A DNA stretch of 33,918 nucleotides from Nonomuraea longispora (GCF_004348345.1 NZ_SMJZ01000084.1:1-33918), one strand, 5' to 3'. Positions 13,392-21,747 are shown, counted from the stretch's first letter. The notes: generated from the sequence alone by a model not told the origin. Numbers and translations: made by a program.

Positions 13392-14168
13392 GTGCGTATA
13401 GCGAGGTTCTCCACAGGCGAAGGCGTGTCGTTCGGCGTGGTCGAAGGCGGTCCGGGCGAGGAGTTCGTCTCCATGGTCGCCGGTCACCCGTTCGGCCAGG
13501 TGCAGTTCACCGGCGAGCGGTTCCCCCTGTCCCAGGTGAAGCTGCTGTCCCCGATGCTGCCGAGCAAGGTGGTCGCCATCGGCAGAAACTACGCCGAGCA
13601 CGCGTCCGAGCTGGGCAACGAGGTGCCCGACGAGCCGCTCATCTTCATGAAGCCGTCCACCTCCGTGATCGGCCACGGCGAGGACATCGCCTACCCGACG
13701 ACGCTGTCCGACCGCGTCGACTACGAAGGCGAGCTGGCCGTGGTGATCGGCAGGCTCTGCCGCGAGGTGCCGGTCGAGCGGGTCAAGGACGTCGTCTTCG
13801 GTTACACGTGCGCCAACGACGTCACCGCCCGCGACCTGCAGAAGAAGGACGTGCAGTTCACCAGGGCCAAAAGCTTCGACACGTTCTGCCCGCTCGGGCC
13901 GTGGATCCAGACCGACCTCGACGCGAGCGACCTCGCGCTGACGACCTCGGTCAACGGCGAGATCCGGCAGAGCGGGCGCACCAGCCAGCTCATCCACGAC
14001 ATCCCGGCGCTGGTGGCCTACGTCAGCGCGGTCATGACCCTGATCCCCGGCGACATCATCCTGACCGGCACCCCGGCGGGCGTCGGCCCGCTCGAGATCG
14101 GCGACGAGGTCAGCGTCGGCATCGAAGGCATCGGCACACTCACGAACAAGGTGGTCTCCCGTGACTGA
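13392..14168 (+). CDS. Fumarylacetoacetate hydrolase (FAH)-family protein
   Basis: 258 residues from GTG 13392; no ribosome-binding site is evident, so it may be leaderless. The C-terminal FAH domain shows KVVAIGRNYAEHASELG, the metal-binding acidic pair in DYEGELAVVIG, YTCANDVTARDLQ, and the catalytic-site segment PGDIILTGTPAGVGPL. Members hydrolyse or decarboxylate 2-oxo acids or related diketones in a Mg-dependent way (for example 2-hydroxyhepta-2,4-diene-1,7-dioate isomerase or oxaloacetate decarboxylase activity). The exact substrate cannot be told. Its end overlaps the gltX start by 8 nt, which suggests coupled translation with GluRS. Confidence 0.9.
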   Translation: MRIARFSTGEGVSFGVVEGGPGEEFVSMVAGHPFGQVQFTGERFPLSQVKLLSPMLPSKVVAIGRNYAEHASELGNEVPDEPLIFMKPSTSVIGHGEDIAYPTTLSDRVDYEGELAVVIGRLCREVPVERVKDVVFGYTCANDVTARDLQKKDVQFTRAKSFDTFCPLGPWIQTDLDASDLALTTSVNGEIRQSGRTSQLIHDIPALVAYVSAVMTLIPGDIILTGTPAGVGPLEIGDEVSVGIEGIGTLTNKVVSRD

Positions 14169-15534
14169 CGTACGGGTGCGGTTCGCCCCTTCTCCTACCG
14201 GCATGTTCCACGTGGGCAGCGCCCGGGCCGCGCTGTTCAACTGGGCGGTCGCCGAACGCGCCCAGGGGCGGTTCATCCTGCGCATCGAGGACACCGACGC
14301 CTCCCGCAACCGGCCCGAGTGGACCGAGGGCATCATCGCGGCGCTCGACTGGATCGGCATCAACGGCACCAACCCGGTGTTCGAGGGCCCCTACTTCCAG
14401 TCGGCCAACGAGCCGCAGCACCGCGAGGCGGTGGCCAAGCTGCTGGCCGACGGCAAGGCCTACCACTGCGACTGCACCCGCGAGCAGGTCCAGGAGCGCA
14501 CGGGCTCCAAGGACAAGGGTTACGACGGCCACTGCCGCGAGCGCGGGCTCACCGCCGGCGCGGTCCGCTTCCGCACCCCCGACGAGGGTGTCACGGTCGT
14601 CGACGACCTCGTCAGGGGCAGGGTCGAGTTCCCCAACAAGGCCCAGGAAGACTTCGTGATCGCGCGCAGCGACGGCTCGCCCCTCTACGTGCTGGCCAAC
14701 GCCGTCGACGACATCACGCAGGCCATCACCCACGTCGCCCGCGGCGAGGAGCACCTGCCCAACGCGGCCAGGCAGGAACTGCTGTGGCCCGCGCTCGGCG
14801 CGACCACGCCCGTCTGGGCGCACCTGCCGGTCATCGTCAACGAGCAGCGCAAGAAGCTCTCGAAGCGTCGCGACAAGGTGGCCCTTGAGGACTACCGCCG
14901 TGAGGGCTACCTCGCCGAGGCCATGGTCAACTACCTCATGCTGCTCGGCTGGGGCCCGGGAGACGATCGCGAGATCATGCCGTGGACGGAGATGGCGCAG
15001 CTGTTCCGGCTGGAGGACGTCAACCCGTCCAACGCGTTCTTCGACGAGAAGAAGTTGCGGGCGTTCAACGGCGAATACATCCGCGCGCTGCCGCTGGAGG
15101 TCTTCGAGGAGCGCTGTGAGCCCTTCCTCGACCCGTCGTGGGATCGCGAGCTGTTCAGCAAGGTCGCCGCGCTGGCGCAGACTCGCATCGCGGTGTTGTC
15201 GGAGATCCGGCAGAACGTCGACTTCCTCTTTCTCGAAGAGCCGGTCTTCGATCAGGCGTCCTGGGACAAGGCGATGAAGAACTCCCCGCTGGAGATCCTC
15301 ACCGGCTACCTCGACCGCATCGAGTCGGTCAACTGGGACCCCGAGTCGCTGAAGCAGGCGCTGGAGGAGGTGGGCACGGCCCAGGGGCTCAAGCTGGGCA
15401 AGGCCCAGGCCCCCGTGCGGGTGGCGGTCACGGGCCGTACGGTGGGTCTGCCGCTGTTCGAGTCGATCGAGGTGCTCGGCCGTGAGCGCACCCAGGAGCG
15501 TCTGCGCGCCGCGCTGGCCCGCCTGCGAGGCTGA
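14161..15534 (+). CDS. gltX: Glutamyl-tRNA synthetase
   Basis: 457 residues from GTG 14161, inside the end of the FAH-family gene. Class I synthetase signatures: HIGH-type FAPSPTGMFHVGSARAALFNW, and KMSKS-type K232-L-S-K-R. C-terminal helices follow the usual discriminating/non-discriminating GluRS layout (AMVNYLMLLGWGPG, SNAFFDEKKLRAFNGEYIR). It charges tRNA-Glu; in actinobacteria lacking GlnRS it normally also charges tRNA-Gln, which GatCAB then amidates. The tRNA-Gln (17761) and two tRNA-Glu genes (21578, 21675) are close by. Confidence 0.97.
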   Translation: MTDVRVRFAPSPTGMFHVGSARAALFNWAVAERAQGRFILRIEDTDASRNRPEWTEGIIAALDWIGINGTNPVFEGPYFQSANEPQHREAVAKLLADGKAYHCDCTREQVQERTGSKDKGYDGHCRERGLTAGAVRFRTPDEGVTVVDDLVRGRVEFPNKAQEDFVIARSDGSPLYVLANAVDDITQAITHVARGEEHLPNAARQELLWPALGATTPVWAHLPVIVNEQRKKLSKRRDKVALEDYRREGYLAEAMVNYLMLLGWGPGDDREIMPWTEMAQLFRLEDVNPSNAFFDEKKLRAFNGEYIRALPLEVFEERCEPFLDPSWDRELFSKVAALAQTRIAVLSEIRQNVDFLFLEEPVFDQASWDKAMKNSPLEILTGYLDRIESVNWDPESLKQALEEVGTAQGLKLGKAQAPVRVAVTGRTVGLPLFESIEVLGRERTQERLRAALARLRG

Positions 15535-15561
15535 TCGCCCGGTGTCGAGCCCTGGCGGAAC

Positions 15562-15619
15562 GGCCGCGGAGCCGCGGCCAGTGCGCAGTGGGCCGCCGAG
15601 ACGGTCAGGCCCACTGCGC
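15562..15619. terminator. Two consecutive hairpins between gltX and the M3 peptidase gene
   Basis: First stem GGCCGCGG (15562-15569) with CCGCGGCC (15572-15579), a 2-nt loop; second, a perfect 12-bp stem GCGCAGTGGGCC (15583-15594) with GGCCCACTGCGC (15608-15619). They lie between convergent genes and can terminate both. Confidence 0.82.
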
Positions 15620-15626
15620 TCCTCGG

Positions 15627-17597
15627 CTAGGCCAGCCCGCGGCGGACGAGCAGCGGCTGGATGCTCGGCTCGCGGCCCCGGAAGTTGCGGAACGCGGTCA
15701 GCGGGTCGATGCTCCCGCCCCTGGAGAGCAGCTCGCGGCGGAAGTGGTCACCGTTCGCCCTGGTGAGCCCGCCGTTCTCCTTGAACCACTCGACGCTTTC
15801 CGCGTCGAGCACCTCGCTCCAGATGTAGGAGTAGTAACCGGCGCTGTAGCCGCCGGCGAAGATGTGCGCGAAGTAGTTCGTACGGTAGCGCGGCCTGATC
15901 TGCGGCATGGCGATCCGGGCGGCCTCCAGGGCGGCGGCCTCGAACGCCCCGGGGTCGTCGACCGTCTCTCCCGGCGCCAGCTTGTGCCACGCCCAGTCGA
16001 GCAGCGTGGCGGCCAGGTATTCGACGGTCTTGAAGCCCTGGTTGAACGTGGACGCGGCCGTCAGCTTCTCCACCAGCTCCGCGGGCATGGGCTCGCCCGT
16101 CTCATGGTGCTTGGCGTAGTTGGCCAGGATCTCGGGCCAGGTCACCCACATCTCGTTGACCTGCGACGGATATTCCACGAAGTCGCGGGGCACGCTCGTG
16201 CCGGACACCCGCGGGAAGCGCACCTGGGAGAACAGCCCGTGCAGCGCGTGACCGAACTCGTGGAAGGCCGTGTTGACCTCGTCGTACGTCAGCAGCGTCG
16301 GCCCGGAGGCGGGCTTCGTGACGTTGAGGTTGTTCATGACCACGGGGAGCAGCCCGAACAGGAACGACTGGTCGACCAGGTTGTTCATCCACGCGCCGCC
16401 GCGCTTGCCCGCTCTCGCGTACGGGTCGAGCACGAACAACCCCAGCCGGCTCCTGTCCTCGTCGAACACCTCGAAGACGGTGACGTCGGGGTGGTACCCG
16501 CTCAGGTCGGGCCGCTCGGTGAAGGTGATCCCGTACAGCTTGCCCGCGGCGAAGAAGATGCCGTCGCGGTATACCCGGTCGAGCTCGAAGTAGGGCCGCA
16601 TCGCGGCGCCGTCGAAGTCGTAGCGGGCCTGGCGGACCTTCTCCGCGTAGTAGGACCAGTCCCACGGCTCGATCGGGAACCCGGCCTGCTCGGCCAGCGC
16701 CTCCGCCTCCTTGCGCGCGTTGCGCACGGCGGGGCCGACGAGCTGGCCGAGCATCTCCTCGACCGCCTCGACCGTCTTGGCGGTCTGGTCGGCCACGGTG
16801 TAGGCGGCGTGGTTCGGGAAGCCGAGCAGCGCCGCCCGCTCGGCGCGCAGCACCGCCATCCTGGCGGCCCGGTCGAAGTTGCCCGGCGCCCGGCCCACGC
16901 TCAGCTCGTAGAGTCTGCGGCGTACGTCACGGTTGGTGAGCTGGGCGAGGCCCGGCTGGTTGGTGAAGTTCAGCAGCGGCAGGGCGTACGTGCCGTCGTC
17001 CTTGCGCAGAGAGTCGACCTTGGCCTCGTCGAGGCCGTCGAGCTCCTTGCGGTCCGTCACGGCCAGCGCCGACTCGGTCGTCGCCTTCATCAGGCTCTGC
17101 GCGAACTCCGTGCTGAGCTTCGACAGCTCCTCGTTGAGCTCGCGCAGCCGGTCCTGCTGGCTCTCCGACAGGTCGGCGCCGGCCCTGATGAAGTCGTCGC
17201 GGTACTTCTCCAGCAGCCAGGACTCCTCCGGGTCGTCCGTGGAGACCTGCTTGATGCGCGCCCACAACGCCCGGTTGAGCCGGATGGCGTCGCCGTGTCT
17301 GGTCAGCTGGGGGGAGATCTGCTTCTCGATCTCCATGATGGCGTCGGTCGAGTTGGAGGACGCGATGCTGGAGAAGGCTGTGGCCGCACGGGTGAGAATC
17401 TGCCCCGATCGTTCGAGTGCGGCGATCGTGTTGTCGAAGGTGGGCGGCTCTGGGTTCTCGGCTATCGCGTCGACCTCGGCCAGCTGCTCGGCCATGCCGC
17501 GCTCGAAAGCGGGCACGTAGTGCTCCTCGCGGATGTCCGCGAACGGCGGCAGCTGGTAGGGCAGATCACTAGGGGCGAAGAACGGATTCTCGGCCAA
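15627..17597 (-). CDS. dcp: M3-family zinc metallopeptidase (peptidyl-dipeptidase Dcp / oligopeptidase A type)
   Basis: 656 residues from a TTG at 17595-17597 with GGAGGAG 8 nt upstream; no better ATG/GTG is available near the natural N-terminus MAENPFFAPSDLPYQLPPFADI. The zinc motif is His446-Glu-Phe-Gly-His450 in TAFHEFGHALHGLF, followed by the third ligand Glu region in DFVEYPSQVNEMW. YSAGYYSYIWSEVLDA near the C-terminus is the Tyr/His substrate-binding segment of the family. No signal peptide, so it is cytoplasmic. It trims short peptides at the end of protein turnover. The exact subtype (Dcp or OpdA) is uncertain. Confidence 0.92.
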   Translation of the reverse strand: MAENPFFAPSDLPYQLPPFADIREEHYVPAFERGMAEQLAEVDAIAENPEPPTFDNTIAALERSGQILTRAATAFSSIASSNSTDAIMEIEKQISPQLTRHGDAIRLNRALWARIKQVSTDDPEESWLLEKYRDDFIRAGADLSESQQDRLRELNEELSKLSTEFAQSLMKATTESALAVTDRKELDGLDEAKVDSLRKDDGTYALPLLNFTNQPGLAQLTNRDVRRRLYELSVGRAPGNFDRAARMAVLRAERAALLGFPNHAAYTVADQTAKTVEAVEEMLGQLVGPAVRNARKEAEALAEQAGFPIEPWDWSYYAEKVRQARYDFDGAAMRPYFELDRVYRDGIFFAAGKLYGITFTERPDLSGYHPDVTVFEVFDEDRSRLGLFVLDPYARAGKRGGAWMNNLVDQSFLFGLLPVVMNNLNVTKPASGPTLLTYDEVNTAFHEFGHALHGLFSQVRFPRVSGTSVPRDFVEYPSQVNEMWVTWPEILANYAKHHETGEPMPAELVEKLTAASTFNQGFKTVEYLAATLLDWAWHKLAPGETVDDPGAFEAAALEAARIAMPQIRPRYRTNYFAHIFAGGYSAGYYSYIWSEVLDAESVEWFKENGGLTRANGDHFRRELLSRGGSIDPLTAFRNFRGREPSIQPLLVRRGLA

Positions 17598-17690
17598 CGC
17601 TCGGGCTCCTCCACGTGGTGTTTTGTCCCCTTCAGCTTGGCATGACCGGGCAGGCGCCGCAGGCGGCGGAGGGCGGGTTGGCCGTTCGTT

Positions 17691-17720
17691 TTGGTCTTAC
17701 CCCTCTGCCTGGGCTATTCT
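17691..17720 (+). promoter_or_regulatory. Putative housekeeping promoter of tRNA-Gln
   Basis: TTGGTC (17691-17696), 18 nt, TATTCT (17715-17720), about 40 nt before the mature tRNA end. Fits the sigma-70-type consensus. Confidence 0.6.
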
Positions 17721-17760
17721 TTCGGACATCGCCGAAGCGAGCCCGAGAGGGTCCGCCCGG

Positions 17761-17832
17761 TGGGGTATGGTGTAATTGGCAGCACGACTGATTCTGGTTC
17801 AGTTAGTCTAGGTTCGAGTCCTGGTACCCCAG
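17761..17832 (+). tRNA. tRNA-Gln (CTG anticodon)
   Basis: Cloverleaf of 72 nt: acceptor TGGGGTA (17761-17767) with TACCCCA (17825-17831); D arm with AATTGGCA; anticodon stem ACTGA / TCAGT enclosing loop TTCTGGT, giving anticodon CTG for CAG codons; T arm with GGTTCGAGTCC. CCA is not encoded (discriminator G, then CAT). A terminator follows. Confidence 0.96.
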
Positions 17833-17840
17833 CATTTGAC

Positions 17841-17870
17841 GGACGCCTCCCGGTGAGGCGTCCCTTTTTT
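17841..17870 (+). terminator. tRNA-Gln rho-independent terminator
   Basis: Perfect 9-bp stem GGACGCCTC (17841-17849) with GAGGCGTCC (17855-17863), then C and TTTTTT (17865-17870). Its T tract overlaps the stop codon of the convergent hydrolase gene. Confidence 0.93.
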
Positions 17871-18807
17871 ATTTCGCCAGCCGGTGCAGAATTTCCGTGA
17901 TCTGCTGATACGCCTTCGTGGTCGGCGCGTGCGAGGTGTCGACAGTGAACACCTTGAACTTGTTCTTCGGCGTCGCGGCGTCCGCCTCCCTGATCATGCG
18001 GTCCTGCAGCGCGATCGGGATCACCCGGTCCCGCGCGTGCCTGATGTACACCCGCGGCACGCGTCCCCACTTGTCCTTGCGCCCCCGTCCGTCGGCGTAC
18101 GACACCTGCATCGACTCGTCGGGCAGCAACGAGTTCAGCAAGGCGAGGAACTCGCCGTCGCTCGCTTCGGCCATGTAGGCCTCCTTGACGCCGTCCAGGA
18201 ACTTCTTGTCGTTCGAGCGCCAGTTGACGCGGATCGCCTTGATCACGCGGGGGTCGGCGATCAGGCCCGCCACCAGGTTGCCCGACAGGCTCGGCTTGCC
18301 CTCCGGAGTCTCCAGATACTCGGCCGGCGACTTCAGAGCGGTGCAGCAGTAGGCCGTGTCGTAGACGAGCCGGTCGATCAGGTCGGGCACCTCGTCGGCC
18401 GCCTTCGTGATCGTCGCGCCGCCCAAGCTCCCGCCGACCAGGATCACGGGACCGTACCGGGAGACCCTGCGGACGGTGTTCACCGTCGCTTCGACGTAGT
18501 CGTCCAGCGTCACGCCCGCGACCGGCGACGGCATCGTGGCCAGCTTGTTGAGGTCCTGCGGCGTCTGGTACGCGCGGCTGAACTGCTCGGCGGGGCCGTG
18601 CCCGGGCAGGCTCACGCCCACGGAACGGTGACCGCGCATCGCCAGCTCGTCATCGCCGCTGGCCGTGCCGTTCGCGCCGGTCACGAAGACAAACGTGGTC
18701 ACCTCCTTGCGCCTGGGCGCGATCGAGGCGGAGGCCGTCGCGGTGGCGGCACTCGTGCCCGCGACCGCGGCGAACTGGAACATCTTTCGTCTGCTCGGTC
18801 TGTTCAT
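17869..18807 (-). CDS. Tat-exported alpha/beta-hydrolase
   Basis: 312 residues from ATG 18805-18807; no strong ribosome-binding site. The N-terminus MNRPSRRKMFQFAAVAG is a twin-arginine signal (S-R-R-K-M-F) with a hydrophobic stretch up to about residue 29. The mature part is an alpha/beta-hydrolase: strand TTFVFVTGANGTASG, nucleophile Ser in VILVGGSLGGATI, late His in VDTSHAPTTKAYQ. It looks like the plant esterase/hydroxynitrile lyase-like branch of small-molecule esterases. The substrate is unknown. It is divergent from the histidine-kinase gene, and the shared 109-nt gap holds a 26-bp perfect palindrome, so it may be a target of the adjacent two-component system. Confidence 0.85.
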   Translation of the reverse strand: MNRPSRRKMFQFAAVAGTSAATATASASIAPRRKEVTTFVFVTGANGTASGDDELAMRGHRSVGVSLPGHGPAEQFSRAYQTPQDLNKLATMPSPVAGVTLDDYVEATVNTVRRVSRYGPVILVGGSLGGATITKAADEVPDLIDRLVYDTAYCCTALKSPAEYLETPEGKPSLSGNLVAGLIADPRVIKAIRVNWRSNDKKFLDGVKEAYMAEASDGEFLALLNSLLPDESMQVSYADGRGRKDKWGRVPRVYIRHARDRVIPIALQDRMIREADAATPKNKFKVFTVDTSHAPTTKAYQQITEILHRLAK

Positions 18808-18872
18808 GGAAACGATGCTCCCGGGAAGTGCCGGGCCCGCACATCGCCCGCCAGGCTCGACGTGCGGTCGAT

Positions 18873-18909
18873 GCCTGGCATCCACCGATCGGTGGATGCC
18901 ATGCCAGGC
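18873..18909. promoter_or_regulatory. Perfect 26-bp palindrome between hydrolase and histidine-kinase genes
   Basis: Bases 18876-18901 read the same on both strands (half site TGGCATCCACCGA). A second, nested inverted repeat pairs GCCTGGCAT (18873-18881) with ATGCCAGGC (18901-18909). A further GCCAGGCTCGAC (18850-18861) repeats nearly exactly as GCCAGGCTTGAC (18903-18914). The right edge is only 8 nt from the kinase ATG, so a bound protein would sit at the kinase transcription or translation start. Confidence 0.85.
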
Positions 18910-18916
18910 TTGACCC

Positions 18917-20107
18917 ATGAGCCGGCTCGACGGGCGCGAACGCTGGGTGTATCTGGCGCTCGCCTACGCACTGCTCGCGATCTCCGCGATCGCGGCCGCC
19001 GTCATGGGCGGCGACACCCCCACCCCGGCGTGGATGCCCGGGTGGCCCGTCCTCGTGCCGGCCGTCGCCGTGTGGCTGGCGCCGATCGCCTGGCTCCACT
19101 CCCGACGCGACACGCACCGCGTGCTCGTCGTGGGCCACTACCTGATGCTCATCGCCCTCGCCGGAGCGCTCACCGCCGAGCACACGGCCTTCATGCTGTT
19201 CGCCTCGGCCGGCTACCCGCTGGCCATCGGGATGTTGCCGGCCCGGCTGGTCATGCTGGGCGTGACGGTGACAGCCGTGGTCAGCGTGGCCGCCCAGTCG
19301 AGTCCCGGCGCTCGCGGTTCCCTGCTGAGCGTGATCGCCGCCGTGGCTTTGCCGCTGGCCATCGCCGGCTGGTACGTGTCCGCCGAGCACGACAAACGCC
19401 GCCGCCTGGTCGAACGGCTGCGCGCCGCCATGGAGGAGAACGCCGACCTGAACGCCCGCCTGCTCGACCAGGCCAGGAGCGCGGGCGTGCTGGACGAGCG
19501 GCACCGCATGGCCGGCGAGATCCACGACACGGTCGCCCAGGACCTCGTCGCGCTGATCGGCCGGCTCCACGCCGCCGCGCGCGTGTCCGACGGCCCGGCC
19601 CGCCGCCACCTCGACCAGGCCGCCGAACTGGCCCGCCGCAGCCTGTCCGAGGCCCGCAGGTCCGTACGCGCGCTGCGGCCAGAGCCGCTGGAGGACGCCC
19701 GGCTGCCCGAGGCCGTCGACCGCATGGCCCGGTCCTGGTCCGAGTCGTCCGGCGCCGGCCTCGCCCTGGAGGTCACCGGCACCCCGGTCGCCCTGGCCGA
19801 CGACGTGGAGGCGGCGCTGTTCCGCGTCGCCCAGGAGGCGCTGGCCAACGTCGCCAAGCACGCACGCGCCACCAGGACGGCCCTCACGCTCTCCTACACC
19901 GACGAATCCGTGCTTCTCGACATCCGGGACGACGGAGCCGGCTTCGACCCGCAGAAGCCCGCTGAAGGGTTCGGGCTGGACGGCATGCGCCAGCGGGTGC
20001 GCCGCGTGGGCGGCACCCTGGCCATCGAATCCGAACCCGGTCAGGGCACGGCCGTCGCCGTGTCCGTGCCCGCCATCCCTCCCGCGGGGCAGGATGATCC
20101 ACATTGA
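18917..20107 (+). CDS. NarL-family sensor histidine kinase
   Basis: 396 residues from ATG 18917; no clear ribosome-binding site, possibly leaderless. The N-terminal about 165 residues hold five or six transmembrane helices with very short loops (e.g. VYLALAYALLAISAIAAAVM), so there is no large external sensor domain. A HisKA_3 dimerisation domain follows with the phospho-acceptor His203 in ERHRMAGEIHDTVAQDL. The ATPase domain shows FRVAQEALANVAKHA (N box), DIRDDGAGFDP (G1) and FGLDGMRQRV (G2). The signal is unknown. The gene overlaps nothing but lies 31 nt before the regulator gene, so the two are co-transcribed. Confidence 0.94.
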   Translation: MSRLDGRERWVYLALAYALLAISAIAAAVMGGDTPTPAWMPGWPVLVPAVAVWLAPIAWLHSRRDTHRVLVVGHYLMLIALAGALTAEHTAFMLFASAGYPLAIGMLPARLVMLGVTVTAVVSVAAQSSPGARGSLLSVIAAVALPLAIAGWYVSAEHDKRRRLVERLRAAMEENADLNARLLDQARSAGVLDERHRMAGEIHDTVAQDLVALIGRLHAAARVSDGPARRHLDQAAELARRSLSEARRSVRALRPEPLEDARLPEAVDRMARSWSESSGAGLALEVTGTPVALADDVEAALFRVAQEALANVAKHARATRTALTLSYTDESVLLDIRDDGAGFDPQKPAEGFGLDGMRQRVRRVGGTLAIESEPGQGTAVAVSVPAIPPAGQDDPH

Positions 20108-20138
20108 CGGCGGACGACCACCTTCCGGAGGAAACCCG

Positions 20139-20753
20139 ATGCTCCTGAGGCTGCTGATAGCCGACGACCATCCCATCGTGCGCGACGGCCTGCGCTCGGC
20201 CCTCGGCGGCGAGCCCGACATGGAGGTCGTCGGCGAGGCGTCCGACGGGGCACAGGCCGTGCGCCTGGCCGCCGAACTGCGGCCGAACGTCGTCCTCATG
20301 GACCTGCGCATGCCCGGCATGGACGGCGTCAGCGCCATCCGCGAGCTCGCCGGCACCGGGCCGCGGGTGCTGGTGCTCACGACGTTCGACACCGACGTCC
20401 TGCCCGCCATGGAAGCAGGGGCCAGCGGCTACCTGCTCAAGGACGCCCCGCCCGAGGAACTGGCGCGGGCCGTCCGCGCCACCCACGCGGGCGAGACCGT
20501 GCTCGCGCCCTCCGCGGCCGGACGCCTGGCCAACGACCTGCGCAGGCCCACCCGGGGCAAACTCAGCAAACGCGAACTCGAGGTGCTGCGGCTGGTGGCC
20601 GGGGGAGCGACGAACAAGGGGGCGGCGGCCGCCCTGTTCATCAGCGAGGCCAGCGTCAAGACCCATCTGCTGCACGTCTACGCCAAACTCGACGTCCGCG
20701 ACCGCGCCTCCGCCGTCGCCGAGGCCTACCGCCGCGGCCTCCTCAACGACTGA
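20139..20753 (+). CDS. NarL/LuxR-type response regulator
   Basis: 204 residues from ATG 20139 with GGAGGAAA upstream; earlier in-frame codons lie in the end of the kinase gene. The receiver domain has LLIADDHPIVRDGL (acidic pocket), phospho-acceptor Asp55 in VVLMDLRMPGMDG, and the conserved Lys in GYLLKDAPPEE. The C-terminal LuxR HTH is LSKRELEVLRLVAGGATNKG, SEASVKTHLLHVYAKL. It is the cognate partner of the kinase, and likely binds DNA as a dimer, possibly at the palindrome at 18876. Confidence 0.95.
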   Translation: MLLRLLIADDHPIVRDGLRSALGGEPDMEVVGEASDGAQAVRLAAELRPNVVLMDLRMPGMDGVSAIRELAGTGPRVLVLTTFDTDVLPAMEAGASGYLLKDAPPEELARAVRATHAGETVLAPSAAGRLANDLRRPTRGKLSKRELEVLRLVAGGATNKGAAAALFISEASVKTHLLHVYAKLDVRDRASAVAEAYRRGLLND

Positions 20754-20877
20754 CCGTCGGTGAGCGACGTCACGGTGGGGCGGTGCGCGCGACGGCGGAT
20801 TCCGTGCCCGGCCAGCGCGTCGATCAGTCGTTGACCCGCGGACGCGACAGCCCTGCCGGCGATGATGAGGCCGGACC

Positions 20878-21498
20878 ATGAATCAACCAACACGCCTTGG
20901 TAACGTCGTCCGACTTATGGAGGAATTTCGGATTAAGGCGGGAAGTTTTCCCCGCTTCGTCACCCCGTTCATCGCGCTCCTCATTCTCTTCTTCGTCGTC
21001 ATCCTTCTGCTCGGGGCGATCTTCACCGGCAGCACCGCGCTCGGCGCCGTCATCGGCCTGCTGGCCACCGGCGCGCTGCTCGCCGTCCTCGCCGCCAAAC
21101 ACCGCCGTATGAGCTCCGGCACCGTCGTCCGCTTCACCGAGGAAGGCGTGGAACTGACCGACTCGCTCGGCTTCCGCGTGCACCTCCGCTGGCCCGACAT
21201 CACCAGGATCGACGTCGTCGACACCCAGCTCGCCAATCCGAGAAGAGTCGGCAGGCCGGGTGGGGTGCGGGTGCGCGCCCAGGCGCTGCGCTCGGTGGGC
21301 CTCATCGGCTGGGGCCTGCGCACGGTGCCGCCCCGCATCCCCGGCTGGATGCGCGACCGGCTGGCCCGCGTCCCCGTCGACCCGGCGACCGGCCGTCCCG
21401 AGGTGACCATCCCGCTCGGCGAGTTCGACCCGCTGTGGCAGCGCGGCCGGATGGGCGACTGGGTCCGCCACCACAGACCCGATCTGATGGGCCGGTAA
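20878..21498 (+). CDS. Membrane protein with PH-like cytoplasmic domain
   Basis: 206 residues from ATG 20878. Two adjacent transmembrane helices (FVTPFIALLILFFVVILLLGAIF and TALGAVIGLLATGALLAVLA) are followed by a soluble part starting SSGTVVRFTEEGVELTDSLGFRVHLRWPDITRIDVVD, which has the strand pattern of bacterial PH-like domains found behind two-helix anchors. The C-terminal part ends with PEVTIPLGEFDPLWQRGRMGDWVRHHRPDL. I do not know a function. It precedes the two tRNA-Glu genes, with 79 nt between, and has its own upstream gap of 124 nt. Confidence 0.75.
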   Translation: MNQPTRLGNVVRLMEEFRIKAGSFPRFVTPFIALLILFFVVILLLGAIFTGSTALGAVIGLLATGALLAVLAAKHRRMSSGTVVRFTEEGVELTDSLGFRVHLRWPDITRIDVVDTQLANPRRVGRPGGVRVRAQALRSVGLIGWGLRTVPPRIPGWMRDRLARVPVDPATGRPEVTIPLGEFDPLWQRGRMGDWVRHHRPDLMGR

Positions 21499-21503
21499 GT
21501 GGT

Positions 21504-21533
21504 TTGGTTGTGGTCTCCGGGGTGCGGTAGAGT
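21504..21533 (+). promoter_or_regulatory. Putative promoter of the tRNA-Glu pair
   Basis: TTGGTT (21504-21509), 18 nt, TAGAGT (21528-21533), about 44 nt upstream of the first tRNA. It begins 5 nt after the preceding stop codon. Confidence 0.6.
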
Positions 21534-21577
21534 TACGCGCGTCGCCGGGGAAGCCCGGCACATCAGCTTGTGGACAG

Positions 21578-21653
21578 GGTCCCGTCGTCTAGTGGCCCAG
21601 GACGCCGCCCTCTCAAGGCGGTAGCGCCGGTTCGAATCCGGTCGGGACTACCA
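21578..21653 (+). tRNA. tRNA-Glu (CTC anticodon), copy 1 with encoded CCA
   Basis: Acceptor GGTCCCG (21578-21584) with CGGGACT (21643-21649), including a G1-U72 pair; D arm GTCTAGTGGCCCAGGAC; anticodon stem CCGCC / GGCGG with loop CTCTCAA giving anticodon CTC for GAG codons; T arm CCGGTTCGAATCCGG. CCA is encoded at 21651-21653. Confidence 0.96.
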
Positions 21654-21674
21654 CTGTCACCACAAGCTCACGAA

Positions 21675-21747
21675 GGTCCCGTCGTCTAGTGGCCCAGGAC
21701 GCCGCCCTCTCAAGGCGGTAGCGCCGGTTCGAATCCGGTCGGGACTA
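21675..21747 (+). tRNA. tRNA-Glu (CTC anticodon), copy 2 without CCA
   Basis: The 73 nt are identical to copy 1 (start 97 nt later), but ACTA is followed by CGT, so CCA must be added enzymatically. The flanks differ, so the copies are not part of a larger recent duplication. One shared promoter and one terminator appear to serve both. Confidence 0.96.

Noticed and set aside
15588..17645. Long open frame (685 codons) antisense to the M3 peptidase
   Set aside because: Composition is typical of a GC-rich shadow frame (Val/Gly/Arg/Leu-rich without motifs); the minus-strand gene has clear zinc-peptidase motifs.
17884..19965. Long plus-strand frame (693 codons) across the hydrolase and kinase genes
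   Set aside because: It crosses two well-supported genes on opposite strands and shows no protein family signal.
20743..20834. 11-bp inverted repeat TCAACGACTGA / TCAGTCGTTGA spanning the response-regulator stop and the following gap
   Set aside because: The arms are 70 nt apart and one is coding; it may be chance in a window of this size. No function could be attached.
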